This document shows positions 6,348-6,467 of a stretch of DNA of 6,467 bases, in pieces. The notes under the pieces were generated by a model that was not told the origin of the DNA, searched no databases, and worked only from the letters and a program-made list of their open reading frames with translations. Numbering within the stretch: the stretch's first letter is position 1; each line of letters begins with the position of its first letter. Origin of the DNA: an uncultured Spirochaetaceae bacterium. Its GTDB lineage: Bacteria > Spirochaetota > Spirochaetia > Treponematales > Treponemataceae. A program made the position numbers and the translations under genes. Location of the stretch: the NCBI GenBank assembly GCA_902772605.1, contig CACYBG010000060.1, positions 1 through 6,467 on the forward strand. The letters run 5' to 3'.

Positions 6348-6436
6348 GGAACGGAGTTCGGTGAATTAAAGATGTCGAGCCCAACAAAATATGTTTATAA
6401 CAGGCTCCCAGCGTGTGTCCGTCCCGAAAAAAGGCT
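6344..6436 (+). repeat. Dispersed repeat, copy 2
   Basis: This is the second copy of the 1346-1438 repeat, in the same orientation and matching at about 83 of 93 positions without gaps. After 6436 the sequence departs from copy 1 and contains TTCG...CGAA self-complementary bases near 6439-6456. If it has an inverted right arm like copy 1, that arm lies beyond the window edge. A reading frame from the ATG at 6372 stays open to the edge but is not claimed as a gene. Confidence 0.85.
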
Positions 6437-6467
6437 CGTTCGAAGCTACGCTACGAATGCCCGCGCT

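Overview
The window looks like ordinary bacterial chromosome of moderate GC. It carries three complete genes, one gene cut by the left edge, and two copies of a structured repeat. My best guess for the source is a gut- or rumen-type spirochaete such as Treponema. That rests on general impression (codon choice, a GH43 xylosidase for plant-fibre sugars, the unusual GatB architecture) and not on a marker gene, so it is weakly held.

Layout. Positions 1-1299 (+) encode the C-terminal part of GatB, the transamidosome subunit B, running without a break into a full-length asparaginase-like domain. That domain has Ala where the first catalytic Thr is expected. Positions 1300-1620 hold no convincing gene. 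They contain a small AT-rich hairpin, a roughly 195-bp imperfect palindrome, and a good sigma70-type promoter. Positions 1649-3001 (+) encode a divergent DUF3322/DUF2220 protein related to JetD, the nuclease subunit of the Wadjet plasmid-defence complex, but with no jetA, jetB or jetC beside it. Positions 3004-4506 (-) encode a GH43 beta-xylosidase-type enzyme that meets the JetD-like gene tail to tail with only 2 bp between stop codons. Positions 4617-6230 (-) encode a membrane-anchored phospholipase D-type cardiolipin synthase. From about 6326 to the right edge a second copy of the palindrome's left arm begins, in the same orientation as the first.

The genes do not form one pathway: they cover tRNA-dependent amidation, a defence-like nuclease, xylo-oligosaccharide breakdown and membrane lipid synthesis. 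The most notable points are the GatB-asparaginase fusion with an altered catalytic site, the orphan JetD-like protein with an altered DxD motif, and the repeat copies bracketing the block that contains the JetD-like gene, the xylosidase gene and cls.
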